Assembly (NCBI GenBank): GCA_047617305.1
Contig: JBLGCL010000079.1
Span: 1-12,149, forward strand
DNA: 12,149 nt
Direction: 5' to 3'
Source: DATFIX01 sp047617305
Lineage (GTDB): Archaea > Halobacteriota > Halobacteria > Halobacteriales > Natrialbaceae
The notes beneath the pieces are model-generated. The model saw nothing but the letters and a program-made list of their open reading frames with translations, searched no databases and was not told the origin of the DNA. This document shows positions 11,885-12,149 of this stretch, piece after piece (positions within the stretch are counted from its first letter, which is position 1; every line of letters starts with the position of its first letter). The position numbers and the translations under genes were made by a program.

Positions 11885-12149
11885 ATGCCCACGCTCGAGA
11901 CCTGCCGACGGGAGATCGAGGACCTCCACGCCTTCTTCGTCCGGTGGTACGCCGGGCGGATCGATCGCGAGGACTTCGATCGGCTCGAACGGGCCCTCGC
12001 CCCGGAGTTCGAGATGATATCGCCGACCGGCGACCGATCCGATCGGGCGGCCGTCCTCGACTGGATCCGCGAGTCGTACGGCCGGGAGGCACCGGGCGCG
12101 TTCGACATCGAGATCCGGAACGTCGAACTCGTTCGGGACCTGGGCGAGT
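11885..12149 (+). CDS. NTF2/SnoaL-like (DUF4440-type) protein, 5' part
   Basis: The frame stays open from ATG 11885 to the window edge and gives 88 residues, starting MPTLETCRREIEDLHAFFVRWY. The pattern of a long N-terminal helix with an aromatic-rich face (LHAFFVRWYAGR), then RLERALAPEFEMISPTG with a strand, then RAAVLDWIRESYG and the strand start FDIEIRNVELV, fits the cone-shaped alpha+beta fold of NTF2/SnoaL-like proteins, often annotated DUF4440. Such proteins are mixed in function, so none is assigned. An in-frame ATG at 11876 (adding MGP) directly follows a TGA and is possible, but neither start has a clear TATA box. The C-terminal part lies outside the window. Confidence 0.75.
   Translation, partial: MPTLETCRREIEDLHAFFVRWYAGRIDREDFDRLERALAPEFEMISPTGDRSDRAAVLDWIRESYGREAPGAFDIEIRNVELVRDLGE

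Overview
The window is chromosomal DNA from a halophilic archaeon (class Halobacteria). It is GC-rich. Nearly all predicted proteins are rich in Asp and Glu, and several haloarchaeal families occur (DUF5611, DUF6432-like, DUF5518-like, archaeal SepF, aIF1, aIF1A). Most start codons lie about 25-30 bases downstream of a TATA-like box with no Shine-Dalgarno sequence, the pattern of leaderless haloarchaeal transcripts. The sequence does not let me name the genus.

Layout. 1-112: 3' end of an unidentified gene. 239-312: tRNA-His(GTG). 489-1785 (+ strand): O6-alkylguanine-DNA alkyltransferase-like protein, a short DUF4260-like membrane protein and a four-helix DoxX-like membrane protein. 1819-6465 (- strand): a DUF5518-like membrane protein, an OFA-type MFS transporter, a broken fragment of a subtilase C-terminus, and an intact Tat-exported, cysteine-rich, multidomain subtilase. 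6613-8849: cell-division protein SepF (+), a winged-helix protein whose stop codon abuts that of sepF (-), a protein with zinc-binding Cys clusters at both ends of a very acidic linker (+), and a DUF5611 protein (+). 8850-9147: a non-coding gap with a TATA-like box, a hairpin and a 24-base tandem repeat. 9148-11764: a geranylgeranyl-reductase-family flavoprotein (-), aIF1 (+), rhodanese (-), glutaredoxin (-) and aIF1A (-). 11885 to the end: an NTF2/SnoaL-like protein (+), cut by the window edge.

How the genes work together. Most look like independent single-gene transcription units with a TATA-like box each. The functional links I can argue are the two initiation factors aIF1 and aIF1A, which act together on the small ribosomal subunit and lie about 0.8 kb apart, and the same-strand glutaredoxin and rhodanese between them. 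The transporter, the subtilase and the subtilase remnant form an envelope/export stretch, but no shared pathway is evident.

No clear defence system, prophage, insertion sequence or CRISPR array is visible, and I do not see a convincing new multi-gene system. The most unusual items are the subtilase remnant at 4104-4298, the 24-base repeat and TATA/hairpin cluster at 8989-9130, the shortened DUF4260 protein, and the alkyltransferase that lacks the usual arginine finger.
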